Shown: positions 36,053 to 45,290 of the stretch, piece by piece | Layout: each line of letters opens with the position of its first letter | Position numbering within the stretch: the stretch's first letter is position 1 | From: Ahrensia sp. | GTDB taxonomy: Bacteria; Pseudomonadota; Alphaproteobacteria; Rhizobiales; Rhizobiaceae | Reading direction: 5' to 3' | Length of the DNA stretch: 64,000 nt | Assembly: GCA_002698425.1 (NCBI GenBank) | Contig: NZXU01000027.1 | Location: 57,876-121,875 of the forward strand | The notes under the pieces: model-generated | The model's input: only the letters and a program-made list of their open reading frames with translations | Told to the model about the DNA's origin: nothing | The model's database searches: none | Made by a program: the position numbers and the translations under genes

Positions 36053-36862
36053 ATGACCGACCAAGCCTTCCCCCTGGAGCTTCCCGACGACGCCCCGATG
36101 GTGCGTTTTTCCGGCGTCACCAAGCGATACGGGTCCCTAACCGTTCTCGACAATCTCGACCTCGACGTGAACGCCAACGAGATGGTCTCGATCATCGGCC
36201 CGTCCGGCTCCGGCAAGACCACCGTGCTGCGCATGCTGATGACGCTGGAGACCATCAATGAGGGCGTGATCTATGTCGACGGCAAGCCACTGACACACAT
36301 GCCGCAAAATGGCGGCCTCGTGCCCGCCAACGAGAAATATCTGCGCTCGCAGCGCTCCAACATCGGCATGGTCTTCCAGCAGTTCAACCTGTTTCCGCAC
36401 ATGACCGTCCTGGAAAACTGCGTCGAGGCGCCCGTTCACGTGCTCGGCATTGCCCGCGAGGAAGCCGAGCAGCGCGCGCTCGACCTGCTCGCCATGGTCG
36501 GCATGTCCGACAAGAAGGACGAGCACCCGACCCGGCTTTCCGGCGGCCAGCAGCAGCGCGTGGCGATCGCCCGCGCCCTTGCCATGCGGCCCAAGGTGAT
36601 GCTGCTCGACGAGGTTACCTCAGCGCTCGACCCGGAGGTGATCGGCGAGGTCCTGAACGTGATCCGGCATCTCAACGGCGAGCACAACCTCACCATGCTG
36701 ATGGTCACGCACCAGATGGGCTTCGCGCGCGAGATCTCCGACAGGGTGTGCTTTTTCTACGGCGGACGCATCGCCGAACAGGGAACGCCGGACAAGATTT
36801 TCTCGGACCCGCAGAACGAGCGCACGAAGCAGTTCCTGAGCGCGGTTCTCGACGCCGGATAG
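36053..36862 (+). CDS. ABC importer ATPase, EhuA-like
   Basis: This 269-residue ATPase of the polar-amino-acid family has Walker A GPSGSGKTT at about residues 47-55, the Q-loop MVFQQFNLFPHMT, signature LSGGQQQRVAIARAL and Walker B MLLDEVTSALD, then the H-loop MVTHQMGFA. It completes the four-gene importer B-C-D-A, the same order as ehu-type clusters begin with the binder. It is the last gene of the second island module. Confidence 0.9.
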   Translation: MTDQAFPLELPDDAPMVRFSGVTKRYGSLTVLDNLDLDVNANEMVSIIGPSGSGKTTVLRMLMTLETINEGVIYVDGKPLTHMPQNGGLVPANEKYLRSQRSNIGMVFQQFNLFPHMTVLENCVEAPVHVLGIAREEAEQRALDLLAMVGMSDKKDEHPTRLSGGQQQRVAIARALAMRPKVMLLDEVTSALDPEVIGEVLNVIRHLNGEHNLTMLMVTHQMGFAREISDRVCFFYGGRIAEQGTPDKIFSDPQNERTKQFLSAVLDAG

Positions 36863-37201
36863 CCAGCATCGACACAAAGCTGTTGGCATGCATTTTGTTT
36901 GCCACCCTGACCAACAGATCTGATGTCGCCTTATGGCACAAAGCGGACTCTTCTCCGAGGTCCGCAAAATAACCGCTTCCGAGCTGAAAGCGGACCATAT
37001 TGGGCCAAAGCAGACATGTCCGCTTAGTGCCATTAGCTGCCGGTTTGATGAGATAAGCTGAGCCAGGTTTGGTTCCGGTCGAGTGGCACCTCAGGCATGG
37101 CGAGATGACTCATCGCGATCTCGGCGGAGGGGCGGATCACCGCATCCTGGAAAGACATCCGACAGGCACAAACACCCAGAAGGCCGAGGCACTTTTAGTC
37201 G
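36863..37201. other. Gap between importer and rhamnose module, no recognised gene
   Basis: These 339 bases hold no convincing gene. There are several CGGAC/GTCCG words (AAAGCGGAC twice, TGTCCGCTT once) at 36940-37025. Words of this kind also occur in the gaps at about 26940-26970 and 48000-48065, which suggests that module borders share debris. Confidence 0.6.
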
Positions 37202-38476
37202 TCAAACAATCCCGCCGCCGGCGCCGCCGACCGCGGGGCGCTCGTTGGCGACCTTTGTGCGGTATTGCGCTTCACGGTAGGCGACGACGGGATCGATTGC
37301 CGAACCCTCTTCCAGCCGCGCCATCGCCAAGATCGGCTCGACATCGGTCCGGAATGCGTTTTTCAGCGTTCCCGTCGCCATGAGCGCGTCGTTCTCGTTC
37401 TGGAAGCCTTGCAGGGCAAGGCGGTCGACCAGCAACGCCTGAGCATAGGTGCGCTGCACTTCCATCGCCGACACCATCAGACTTTCGATCGGATCGGTCA
37501 CATTATGCGACTGGTCGAGCATGTGGGCCGGCTCGAAACCCGGCGCGCCTTCCGCGTCGACGAGTTCGTTGAAGACGAGAAACAGGCGATAGGGATCGAT
37601 CGAACCCGTATCGAGATCGTCGTCGCCATATTTGGAATCGTTGAAGTGGAAGCCGCCGAGCTTGCCGAACTGGATCAGCCGGGCGACGATCATCTCGATA
37701 TTCACGTTCGGAGCATGGTGGCCGAGATCGACGAGGCAAAAGGCCTTGGGACCGAGCTCCGAGGCGATCATGTAGTTGGTGCCCCAATCCTGTACGACAG
37801 TCGAATAGAAGGCCGGCTCGTACATCTTGTGCTCGGTGAAGATGCGCCAGTCTTCGGGCAGCGCGGCATAGATGGTCTTCATCGCATCGAGATAGCGCTC
37901 GAATTGCCTGGTGAAATTCGTCTGGCCTGGAAAATTGGAGCCGTCGCCGATCCACACGGTCAACGCCTTCGAGCCGATCGCCTTGCCGATCTCGATGCAC
38001 TCCATGTTGTGCTCGATGGCCTGCCGCCGGGTTGCCGCATCCGTGTGGGACAGCGATCCGAACTTGTAGGAGTGCGTCTGGTCTGGCTGGTCCTGGAAGG
38101 TGTTGGAATTCATCGCGTCGAAGGTAAGGCCGGTTTCCTCCGCCTTGGCCTTCAGCGCCGCCGGCTCGGCCTTGTCCCACGGGATATGGAGCGAAACCGA
38201 GGGCGTAGCACCGGTCAACTGGTGAATGACGGCGCAGTCGTCGATCTTGTCGAAGATGTCGCGCGGCTCTCCAGCGCCCGGAAACCGCGCGAAGCGCGTG
38301 CCACCCGTGCCGACGCCCCATGAGGGAATGGCGACGCCATAAGCCGCGACCTTTTCCTTGACGGCGTCGATGTCGATGCCGCGGCGGGCAAGATGGGCGC
38401 CGAGCGCGTCGTAGTCGGCGCGGAGCCCGGCGAGGGCTTTCTCATTCGCCTTTTCGATGACGGATTGGTCGATCAT
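37202..38476 (-). CDS. rhaI: L-rhamnose isomerase (RhaI type)
   Basis: The 424-residue TIM-barrel isomerase converts L-rhamnose to L-rhamnulose. Sequence marks are SWGVGTGGTRFARFPGAGEP, SLHIPWDK, TEHKMYEPAFYSTVVQDWG, VDLGHHAPNVNIE and GGFHFNDSKYGDDDLD, with Glu, Asp and His metal ligands of the Pseudomonas stutzeri-type (not E. coli RhaA-type) family. CCGGGAGGAACA precedes ATG 38476. It lies behind rhaD on the same strand. Confidence 0.93.
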   Translation of the reverse strand: MIDQSVIEKANEKALAGLRADYDALGAHLARRGIDIDAVKEKVAAYGVAIPSWGVGTGGTRFARFPGAGEPRDIFDKIDDCAVIHQLTGATPSVSLHIPWDKAEPAALKAKAEETGLTFDAMNSNTFQDQPDQTHSYKFGSLSHTDAATRRQAIEHNMECIEIGKAIGSKALTVWIGDGSNFPGQTNFTRQFERYLDAMKTIYAALPEDWRIFTEHKMYEPAFYSTVVQDWGTNYMIASELGPKAFCLVDLGHHAPNVNIEMIVARLIQFGKLGGFHFNDSKYGDDDLDTGSIDPYRLFLVFNELVDAEGAPGFEPAHMLDQSHNVTDPIESLMVSAMEVQRTYAQALLVDRLALQGFQNENDALMATGTLKNAFRTDVEPILAMARLEEGSAIDPVVAYREAQYRTKVANERPAVGGAGGGIV

Positions 38477-38529
38477 TGTTCCTCCCGGCGCGAAAACGAA
38501 CGGAAATTCGGATCGCGCGAATTTCGATG

Positions 38530-40632
38530 TCAGCGGGTAAAGGCCTGCACGTTGCCGGCGTCGACATTGATGATATTGCCGGTCGACTTGGACGAGGCTT
38601 CCGACGCGAAGAAATAAGTCGCCTCGGCGATGTCCTCGGGCAGGACGGAGCGCTTCAGCAGCGAGCGCTGACGGTACATCTCCTCGAGCCCCTCCTTGTC
38701 GGTCCCGTAGGTCGAGGCGCGCTGGTCGAGCCATTCGCCGGACCAGATCTTCGAGCCGCGCAGCACGGCGTCGGGATTGACGACATTGACGCGAATGCCA
38801 TGCGGCGCGCCTTCCAGCGCCAGGCAGCGGGCCAGATGGAGCTCGGACGCCTTCGCCGTGCAATAGGCCGATGCGCCGGGCGAAGCCGCAAGCGCGTTCT
38901 TGGAGCCGATGAAGATGATCGAGCCGCCGATATCCTGCGCCCTCAGCATCCTGAAGGCCTCGCGCGCGACCAGGAAATAGCCGGTCGACAGGATCGACAT
39001 GTTTCGGTTCCACAGGTCGAGCGTCGTCTCCTCGACCGGCGCAGAGGAAGCGATTCCGGCGTTGGAGACCACGATGTCGACGCCGCCGAACTCGACGGCC
39101 ATGTCGGCATAGGCGCCGTCGACAGCCTCTTCCTCGGTGACATTCATCAGGACGGAACGCACGACATCCTTCGAGTGGTGGGCTGCGAGATTATCTCTGG
39201 TCTTTTCGAGCGCTTCAGCATCGATATCCGCAAGCACTACGCAGGCGCCCTCGGCGAGCAGGCGCTCGGCCGTCGCCGAACCGATGCCGCCGGCGCCGCC
39301 GGTAACGATGGCGATGCGGCCTGCGAGGCTCTTCGGCTTCGGCATGCGCTGTAGCTTCGCTTCCTCGAGCAGCCAGTATTCGATGTCGAAGGCTTCCTGT
39401 TCCGGCAATCCGATATAAGTCGAGACCGTCGATGCGCCGCGCATCACGTTGATCGCGTTGGTGTAGAACTCGCCGGAAATCCGCGCCGTCGCCTTGTCTT
39501 TCGCAAACGTAATCATGCCGACGCCGGGGACGAGATAGACCACCGCATTCGGGTCGCGCATGGCCGGGCTGTCGTCATGCTTGCAGCGCTCGTAATAGGC
39601 CCCGTAGTCGGCCCGGTAGGCTTCCACCATGCCGGCCAGCTTTTCCAGCGTGCCGGCGATATCCGGATTGGCCGGGTCGAAATCGACGACCAGCGGGCGA
39701 ATCTTGGTGCGCAGGAAGTGGTCCGGGCAGCTCGTACCGAGCGCGGCCAGCTTTTCCATGTCGTTTGCGCAGACGAATTGCAGCACGGCGTCGGAATCGT
39801 CGAAATGGCCGAGCATGCGCGCCTGTTTCGAGATCATGCCGCGGATTGCCGGCATCAGCGCCGCGGCCACCTTGCGGCGGGCGGCGGGATCGAGCGGCTC
39901 GTGTTTCGCGCCGCCGAAAACCGGCTTGCCGGCGGTCTCCTGTTCGAACCACGCAATCGCCCGGTTTATGACGTCGATCGTCAGGTCGTAGCAGTCTTCT
40001 GCCGTATCGGCCCAGGTGAACAGGCCGTGGCTTTCCAGTACGACGCCCTTGGCTTCAGGGTTTTCGAGGCAGAATTTTTCCAGCCACAAGCCCAGCTCAT
40101 AGCCCGGGCGCTTCCAGGGGAGCCAGCCGATTTCGTCGCCGTATATGGCCTTCGTCAGCTGCTTGGAATTCTCCGACGCCGCAATGGCGATAATCGCGTC
40201 GGGGTGCATGTGGTCTACATGCTTCTTCGGGACATAGGCGTGGAGAGGGGTGTCGATGGAGGCGGCGCGCGCATTGAGGTTGAAGGTGCAATGGGGCAGG
40301 TAGCCCACCATCTCGTCCTCGAATGCGACGCCGCGATAAATCCCCTTCAGGGCGTTGAGCTTGTCCATATAGAGCGTTGCGAAGCCATCCATCTTGATGG
40401 TGCCGACATCGCCGCCTGAGCCCTTCACCCACAGAACCTCGACCTGTTCGCAGGTGAGCGGGTCCTTTTCCATCACCTTGGCCGACGTGTTGCCGCCGCC
40501 GTAATTGGTGACGCGCTTGTCGGAACCGAGGAGGTTGGAGCGGTAGAGCAGCAACTCGGATTCGCTCATGCCTGCCGCCCTGCTTTTGTCCCACAGGTTC
40601 TGCAGCCGCGAGCCGGCCTGTTTGTTCAGCAT
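38530..40632 (-). CDS. rhaD: Bifunctional rhamnulose-1-phosphate aldolase / lactaldehyde dehydrogenase (RhaD)
   Basis: This 700-residue two-domain protein has an N-terminal class II aldolase/adducin domain (residues 1 to about 420; VTNYGGGNTSAKV, HMHPDAIIAIAASEN, VLESHGLFTW). The C-terminal short-chain dehydrogenase carries GGAGGIGSATAE at about 440 and the YCTAK catalytic Tyr/Lys. In rhizobia this fusion splits rhamnulose 1-phosphate to dihydroxyacetone phosphate and L-lactaldehyde and then handles the lactaldehyde. GGGAGGAGCGTC precedes the start. It is divergent from rhaR across a control region with a long inverted repeat. Confidence 0.94.
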   Translation of the reverse strand: MLNKQAGSRLQNLWDKSRAAGMSESELLLYRSNLLGSDKRVTNYGGGNTSAKVMEKDPLTCEQVEVLWVKGSGGDVGTIKMDGFATLYMDKLNALKGIYRGVAFEDEMVGYLPHCTFNLNARAASIDTPLHAYVPKKHVDHMHPDAIIAIAASENSKQLTKAIYGDEIGWLPWKRPGYELGLWLEKFCLENPEAKGVVLESHGLFTWADTAEDCYDLTIDVINRAIAWFEQETAGKPVFGGAKHEPLDPAARRKVAAALMPAIRGMISKQARMLGHFDDSDAVLQFVCANDMEKLAALGTSCPDHFLRTKIRPLVVDFDPANPDIAGTLEKLAGMVEAYRADYGAYYERCKHDDSPAMRDPNAVVYLVPGVGMITFAKDKATARISGEFYTNAINVMRGASTVSTYIGLPEQEAFDIEYWLLEEAKLQRMPKPKSLAGRIAIVTGGAGGIGSATAERLLAEGACVVLADIDAEALEKTRDNLAAHHSKDVVRSVLMNVTEEEAVDGAYADMAVEFGGVDIVVSNAGIASSAPVEETTLDLWNRNMSILSTGYFLVAREAFRMLRAQDIGGSIIFIGSKNALAASPGASAYCTAKASELHLARCLALEGAPHGIRVNVVNPDAVLRGSKIWSGEWLDQRASTYGTDKEGLEEMYRQRSLLKRSVLPEDIAEATYFFASEASSKSTGNIINVDAGNVQAFTR

Positions 40633-40699
40633 GACGCTCCTCCCATAGGCGCGGATATGTTCGTGATTTTACTTATCGTCGCGCCGGCCGCTCGGAAAG

Positions 40700-40768
40700 T
40701 CAATCATAAACGATCACAAACAATCATTGTGCACTGCAATATGACATAATTTGATCGTTTATGATTGA
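40700..40768 (+). promoter_or_regulatory. Rhamnose operator: perfect 17-bp inverted repeat
   Basis: TCAATCATAAACGATCA (40700-40716) is the exact reverse complement of TGATCGTTTATGATTGA (40752-40768), 35 bases apart. A third, partial copy (CAAACAATCATTGTG) lies between them at about 40719-40732. The element fills the rhaD-rhaR divergent promoter and is the obvious binding site for the DeoR-type RhaR. Confidence 0.75.
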
Positions 40769-40812
40769 CAATGCTCGATTTCGGTGGAAGTCTTTCGTCC
40801 AGGGAGGAGTCC

Positions 40813-41616
40813 ATGCACGAGAAAGAACGCCACCGCATCATTCTGTCGGCGATCCAGGAAAAGCCTGTGGTTACCGTCCAGGAGATGGTGGAGCTGACGG
40901 ACTCCTCGGAGGCGACGATCCGCCGCGACATCGCGACCCTGCATGTACAGAAAAAGCTGCGCCGGGTACGCGGCGGCGCGGAATCGATCAATCCGCCGCA
41001 ATTCGTCGGCCTTGCCGGCCGCCCCTTCAGCGTCAACGAAACGATCAACATCGCCGAGAAGCGCGCCATCGCCGCAAAGGCGGTGGAGCTTTGCCAGGAT
41101 GGCGATCCGATCATCATCAATGGCGGCACGACGACATTCCAGATGGTGCACCCCTTGGCCGCGAAACGTTGCCAGGTCTTTACGAACTCATTCCCGATCG
41201 CCGAGCACCTTCTGAAGCACTCGAAGAACACGATCATGCTGTCGGGCGGAGTGATTTATCGCGAGCAGAACATCATCCTCAGTCCTTTCGACAATGACGT
41301 TACGCGCAATTTCTATGCGCGGCGCATGTTCATGGGCGCGCAGGGCCTGGGCCATCTCGGGCTGATGGAAGCGGACCCGCTTCTGATCCAGGCCGAGCAG
41401 AAGCTGATCGATCAGGCCGACGAACTCGTCGTGCTGGTCGACTCCTCGAAATTCAAGAAGCGCTCGAGCCTGATCCTGTGTCCGCTGGAGCGCATCACGA
41501 CGGTCATCACCGACAACGGAATTCGCGACGAAGACAGACAGATGCTGGAGACGGCGGGCGTCGGTCTCATCGTGGCGGATAAAGCTGCAAGAGAGCAGTC
41601 TTCCTCCGTGGCCTGA
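40813..41616 (+). CDS. rhaR: DeoR-family regulator of rhamnose catabolism
   Basis: This 267-residue protein has an N-terminal DeoR helix-turn-helix (EKERHRIILSAIQEKPVVTV; SSEATIRRDIATLHVQKKLR) and a sugar-phosphate isomerase-like C-terminal domain (INGGTTTFQMV; MLSGGVIYREQNI; VLVDSSKFKKRSSLI). ATG 40813 with AGGGAGGAG before it is preferred to an upstream ATG at 40765 that lies next to the operator. In Rhizobium leguminosarum rhaR heads the same gene order. Confidence 0.9.
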   Translation: MHEKERHRIILSAIQEKPVVTVQEMVELTDSSEATIRRDIATLHVQKKLRRVRGGAESINPPQFVGLAGRPFSVNETINIAEKRAIAAKAVELCQDGDPIIINGGTTTFQMVHPLAAKRCQVFTNSFPIAEHLLKHSKNTIMLSGGVIYREQNIILSPFDNDVTRNFYARRMFMGAQGLGHLGLMEADPLLIQAEQKLIDQADELVVLVDSSKFKKRSSLILCPLERITTVITDNGIRDEDRQMLETAGVGLIVADKAAREQSSSVA

Positions 41617-41653
41617 GCCGCGCGGGAGCAATCTGAATGGGAGGAAACCCGAA

Positions 41654-42643
41654 ATGAAATTGCTGAAAACACTCGCTATGACGACTGCCGTCGCGGCGGC
41701 GCTGTTTACCGCTCCGGCGATGGCGCAGGAGCGTATCGCCCTCGTGGTGAAATCGCTCGGCAACGGCTTCTTCGACGCCGCCGCCAAGGGCGCGGAAAAG
41801 GCTGCCGAAGAGATCGGCGGCATCGAGGTGATCTATACCGGCCCGACCTCGGCCACCGCCGAAGGCCAGATCGACATCGTCAACTCGCTGATCGCTCAGA
41901 ATGTCGATGCCATCGCCATCTCCGCTAACGATCCGGATGCGCTTGTGCCGGTACTCAAGAAGGCGATGGATCGCGGCATCAAGGTCCTGTCCTGGGATTC
42001 CGGCGTGGCGCCCGAAGGCCGAATGCTGCACCTGAACCCGTCAGACACTGACCTGATCGGCGAGACGATCATCAAGCTTGCCGCCGACTATCTGCCCGAC
42101 GGCGGCGACGTGGCGATCCTCTCGGCGTCCTCGACGGCGACCAACCAGAACGCCTGGATCGACGCAGCAAAGAAGATCCTTCCGGAGAAATTCCCGAACA
42201 TCAATCTCGTTGCCGTCGTCTATGGCGATGACGACTCGGTGAAGAGCACCAACGAGGCCAAGGGCCTGATCGCGTCCTATCCGAACCTCAAGGCGATCAC
42301 CGCCCCGACCACGGTTGGCGTCGTCGCCGCGGCCCAGGTCATCACCGACGAGGGGCTGATCGGCAAGATCAACGTGACTGGTCTCGCTCTGCCGTCCGAG
42401 TTCAAGCAGTTCATTGACAATGGCGCGTCGCAGGCGGTCGCCCTCTGGAACCCGATCGATCTTGGCTATTCGGCTGTCTATCTCGCCCATGAGCTGATCG
42501 GCGGCGAGGAAGCCAATGCGGGCGCCACGTTCAGCATCGGCTCTGTTGGCGAAGTGACCCTCGACGACACGAACTCGGCCGCCATGGCGGCTCCGTTCAC
42601 CTTCGACAAGTCCAACATCGAAGAGTTCTCCAAGATCTACTAG
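41654..42643 (+). CDS. rhaS: Rhamnose ABC transporter substrate-binding protein
   Basis: This 329-residue periplasmic binding protein has a signal peptide (cleaved after about residue 24, APAMA before QERIALV) and the peripla-BP-4 pattern (VVKSLGNGFFDAAAKGAEKA; VLSWDSGV; ATNQNAWIDAA; VVAAAQVITDEGLIG). GGGAGGAAA precedes ATG 41654. A strong hairpin follows at 42658. Confidence 0.93.
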   Translation: MKLLKTLAMTTAVAAALFTAPAMAQERIALVVKSLGNGFFDAAAKGAEKAAEEIGGIEVIYTGPTSATAEGQIDIVNSLIAQNVDAIAISANDPDALVPVLKKAMDRGIKVLSWDSGVAPEGRMLHLNPSDTDLIGETIIKLAADYLPDGGDVAILSASSTATNQNAWIDAAKKILPEKFPNINLVAVVYGDDDSVKSTNEAKGLIASYPNLKAITAPTTVGVVAAAQVITDEGLIGKINVTGLALPSEFKQFIDNGASQAVALWNPIDLGYSAVYLAHELIGGEEANAGATFSIGSVGEVTLDDTNSAAMAAPFTFDKSNIEEFSKIY

Positions 42644-42657
42644 GATCCTCCAAGGCT

Positions 42658-42685
42658 GGCTGGCGGCGCCACGGCGCCGCCGGCC
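42658..42685 (+). other. Stabilising hairpin downstream of rhaS
   Basis: GGCTGGCGGCG (42658-42668) pairs with CGCCGCCGGCC (42675-42685) with a six-base loop and one wobble pair. No T-tail follows, so it is probably not a full terminator but protects the rhaS message, as at 34611 in the other ABC operon. Confidence 0.55.
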
Positions 42686-42789
42686 CATAAATGGGACACG
42701 GCAGAACGCTGCCGCGGGCGCGCCCGGACGATCCGTGCCGAAAAAGCGGACCCTCCGCCGAAATCCGAAACCGTTGAAGTTTCAAATTC

Positions 42790-44313
42790 ATGACCCTGCC
42801 GATGCCGCAACCGAAGATCACGCTTTCCGGGATCACCAAGACCTTTCCCGGCGTCCGCGCGCTGCATCAGGTCGGTCTTGAACTGTTCCCCGGCGAAGTG
42901 ACGGCGCTGATCGGCGAAAACGGCGCCGGCAAGTCGACTTTGGTTAAGACGATGACCGGCATCTACCAGCCGGACGAGGGCGAAATCCACATAGACGGCA
43001 AACCGGTGGACCTGCCGTCGCCGCACGCCGCTTTCAAGCTGGGCATTACGGCGATCCACCAGGAAACCGTGCTGTTCGACGAAATGAGCGTCGCCGAGAA
43101 CATCTTTCTCGGTCACGCGCCGAAAACCGGGTTCAAGACGGTCGACTGGAGGGCGATGCGCGATCAGGCGCGCAAGCTTCTCGAGGAAATCGGCGCCGAC
43201 CATATCGCGCCGGACGAGCGGCTGAAGGATCTCAGCATCGCCAACAAGCACCTCGTCGCGGTCGCGCGAGCACTGTCGATCGACGCCGATATCGTCATCA
43301 TGGACGAGCCGACCGCGGCGCTTTCCTTCAAGGAAATCCAGGACCTTTTCGACCTGATCGAACTGCTGAAGAAGAACGGCAAGGCCATCCTGTTCATCTC
43401 CCACAAGTTCGACGAGATCTATCGCATCGCCGACCGCTACACGGTGTTTCGTGACGGGGAGATGGTCGGAAAGGGGCTGATCAAGGACACCAATCAGGAT
43501 GAAATCGTGCGCCTGATGGTCGGGCGCTCGGTCGATCAGGTCTTCCCCAAGCGGTCGGTCGATATCGGCGAGGAAATCCTGAGGGTTGCCGGCTACTGCC
43601 ATCCGACCGAATTCGCCGACATCGATTTTACCCTGCACAAGGGAGAGATTCTCGGTTTCTACGGCCTCGTCGGGGCGGGGCGGAGCGAAGTCATGCAGGC
43701 GCTGTTCGGCATCACCAAACCGTCCAAGGGCGCGGTGAAAATCGCCGGTGACATCGCGGTGGTCCGCAGCCCAGCCGACGCAGTCGCAAAGGGTATCGTC
43801 TATGTGCCCGAAGAGCGCGGCAAGCAAGGTGTCGTCGTCGACCTGACGATTGTCCAGAATATCTCGCTGCCGTCGCTCGAGCGGACCTCGACACGAAATG
43901 GGTTCCTGAGGCTCGCGGAGGAATTCGCCCTGGCGCGTGAATATGCCGAACGGCTCGATCTGCGCGCGGCATCGCTGAGCCAGACAGCCGGCACGCTTTC
44001 CGGCGGTAACCAGCAGAAGGTGGTGATCGCCAAGTGGCTCGCCACGAAGCCGCGCGTGATCATTCTCGACGAGCCCACCAAGGGGATCGATATCGGCTCC
44101 AAGGCCGCCGTCCACGCCTTCATGAGCGAACTGGCCTCAAACGGGCTCGCGGTGATCATGGTCTCGTCGGAACTGCCCGAGATCATGGGTATGAGCGACC
44201 GGATCGTGGTCATGCGCGAAGGCCGCATCGCCAATGAATACGACAACAATGAAGATCTGAAAGCCGAGGCGCTGGTGCGCGCAGCGGCGGGCATCTCGGA
44301 AGAGGCGGCATGA
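42790..44313 (+). CDS. rhaT: Rhamnose ABC transporter ATPase (tandem ATPase)
   Basis: This 507-residue protein is two fused ABC domains of the monosaccharide importer type. The first has Walker A GENGAGKST at about residues 38-46 and Walker B IVIMDEPTAALS; the second has the degenerate P-loop GLVGAGRSE and a normal LSGGNQQKVVIAKWL with ILDEPTKGID. The name follows the rhizobial rha locus; it is not the E. coli symporter RhaT. It overlaps the next gene by four bases. Confidence 0.92.
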   Translation: MTLPMPQPKITLSGITKTFPGVRALHQVGLELFPGEVTALIGENGAGKSTLVKTMTGIYQPDEGEIHIDGKPVDLPSPHAAFKLGITAIHQETVLFDEMSVAENIFLGHAPKTGFKTVDWRAMRDQARKLLEEIGADHIAPDERLKDLSIANKHLVAVARALSIDADIVIMDEPTAALSFKEIQDLFDLIELLKKNGKAILFISHKFDEIYRIADRYTVFRDGEMVGKGLIKDTNQDEIVRLMVGRSVDQVFPKRSVDIGEEILRVAGYCHPTEFADIDFTLHKGEILGFYGLVGAGRSEVMQALFGITKPSKGAVKIAGDIAVVRSPADAVAKGIVYVPEERGKQGVVVDLTIVQNISLPSLERTSTRNGFLRLAEEFALAREYAERLDLRAASLSQTAGTLSGGNQQKVVIAKWLATKPRVIILDEPTKGIDIGSKAAVHAFMSELASNGLAVIMVSSELPEIMGMSDRIVVMREGRIANEYDNNEDLKAEALVRAAAGISEEAA

Positions 44314-45290
44314 ATACCCTGATCCGGTCCCGCGAATTCTGGCTGGCGCTGATCGTCGCCGCGATGATCCTGGCAACCAATTTCCGTGCGCCCGGCTTCG
44401 CCTCGCCATCGAACCTGGCCAACATCTTCAACGACACGGCGATCCTGATGATCCTGGCGCTCGGCCAGATGACGGTCATCCTCACCCGCTCGATCGATCT
44501 TTCCATGGCGTCCAACCTGGCGCTGACCGGGATGATCGTCGCGCTGATCAACGCGGCGTATCCCGCGATCCCGGTGCCGGTGCTGATGGCGCTGGCGGCG
44601 CTCTGCGGGCTGGCGCTCGGCGCCTTCAACGGCGCGCTGGTCTGGCTGCTCGGGATTCCCGCGATCGTCGTGACGCTCGGCACGCTGACGATCTTTCGCG
44701 GCGTCATTTTCCTCATCGCCGGCGGCCAGTGGGTGAATGCCGACGCGATGAGCACGAGCTTCGTGCAACTGACGCGCATCCAGTTTCTCGGCCTGCCAAT
44801 CCTTTCCTGGTACGCGATCGTGATCGCGGCGTGCTTCTTCCTGATGATGACGCGCACCGCGCTCGGCCGCTCCATCTATGCAATCGGCATCAACCCGACG
44901 GCATCGGTATATGCCGGGATCGACGTAGGGCGGACGACATTCATGGCCTTCTGCATTTCCGGCATGCTGGCCGGGTTCTGCGGCTATCTGTGGGTGTCGC
45001 GCTACGTGATCGGCTCAGTCGAGGTCGCCAAGGGCTACGAACTGACGATCGTCGCGGCCTGCGTCATCGGCGGCATATCGATTGCCGGCGGGGTCGGGTC
45101 GGTTGCCGGCGCGCTACTCGGCGCGCTGTTCCTCGGCGTTATCAACGTGGCGCTGCCGGTCATCAACATCTCCCCGTTCTGGCAGATGGCGATTTCTGGC
45201 GGCGCGATCATCCTCGCGGTCATATTGAACGCACGCGGCGAGAAACGCGGCGGCAGGCTGATCCTTCGGCAAGCGGAGAACGCGTCATGA
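44310..45290 (+). CDS. rhaP: Rhamnose ABC transporter permease
   Basis: This 326-residue permease of the ribose/xylose (BPD-transp-2) family has about ten helices, with [20 protein letters not shown] and the conserved [24 protein letters not shown] overlaps on both sides couple it to rhaT and to the second permease. Confidence 0.92.
   Translation: MNTLIRSREFWLALIVAAMILATNFRAPGFASPSNLANIFNDTAILMILALGQMTVILTRSIDLSMASNLALTGMIVALINAAYPAIPVPVLMALAALCGLALGAFNGALVWLLGIPAIVVTLGTLTIFRGVIFLIAGGQWVNADAMSTSFVQLTRIQFLGLPILSWYAIVIAACFFLMMTRTALGRSIYAIGINPTASVYAGIDVGRTTFMAFCISGMLAGFCGYLWVSRYVIGSVEVAKGYELTIVAACVIGGISIAGGVGSVAGALLGALFLGVINVALPVINISPFWQMAISGGAIILAVILNARGEKRGGRLILRQAENAS

Noticed and set aside
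31867..36862. Ectoine degradation operon (doe/eut)
   Set aside because: Importer, M24 and Lrp fit, but DoeB-type deacylase, EutBC, transaminase and dehydrogenase are absent, while M20 and diaminopropionate lyase-like genes are present. The substrate is left open.
42640..44115. 491-residue frame antisense to rhaT
   Set aside because: Shadow of a clear ABC ATPase; no ribosome-binding site or family match.
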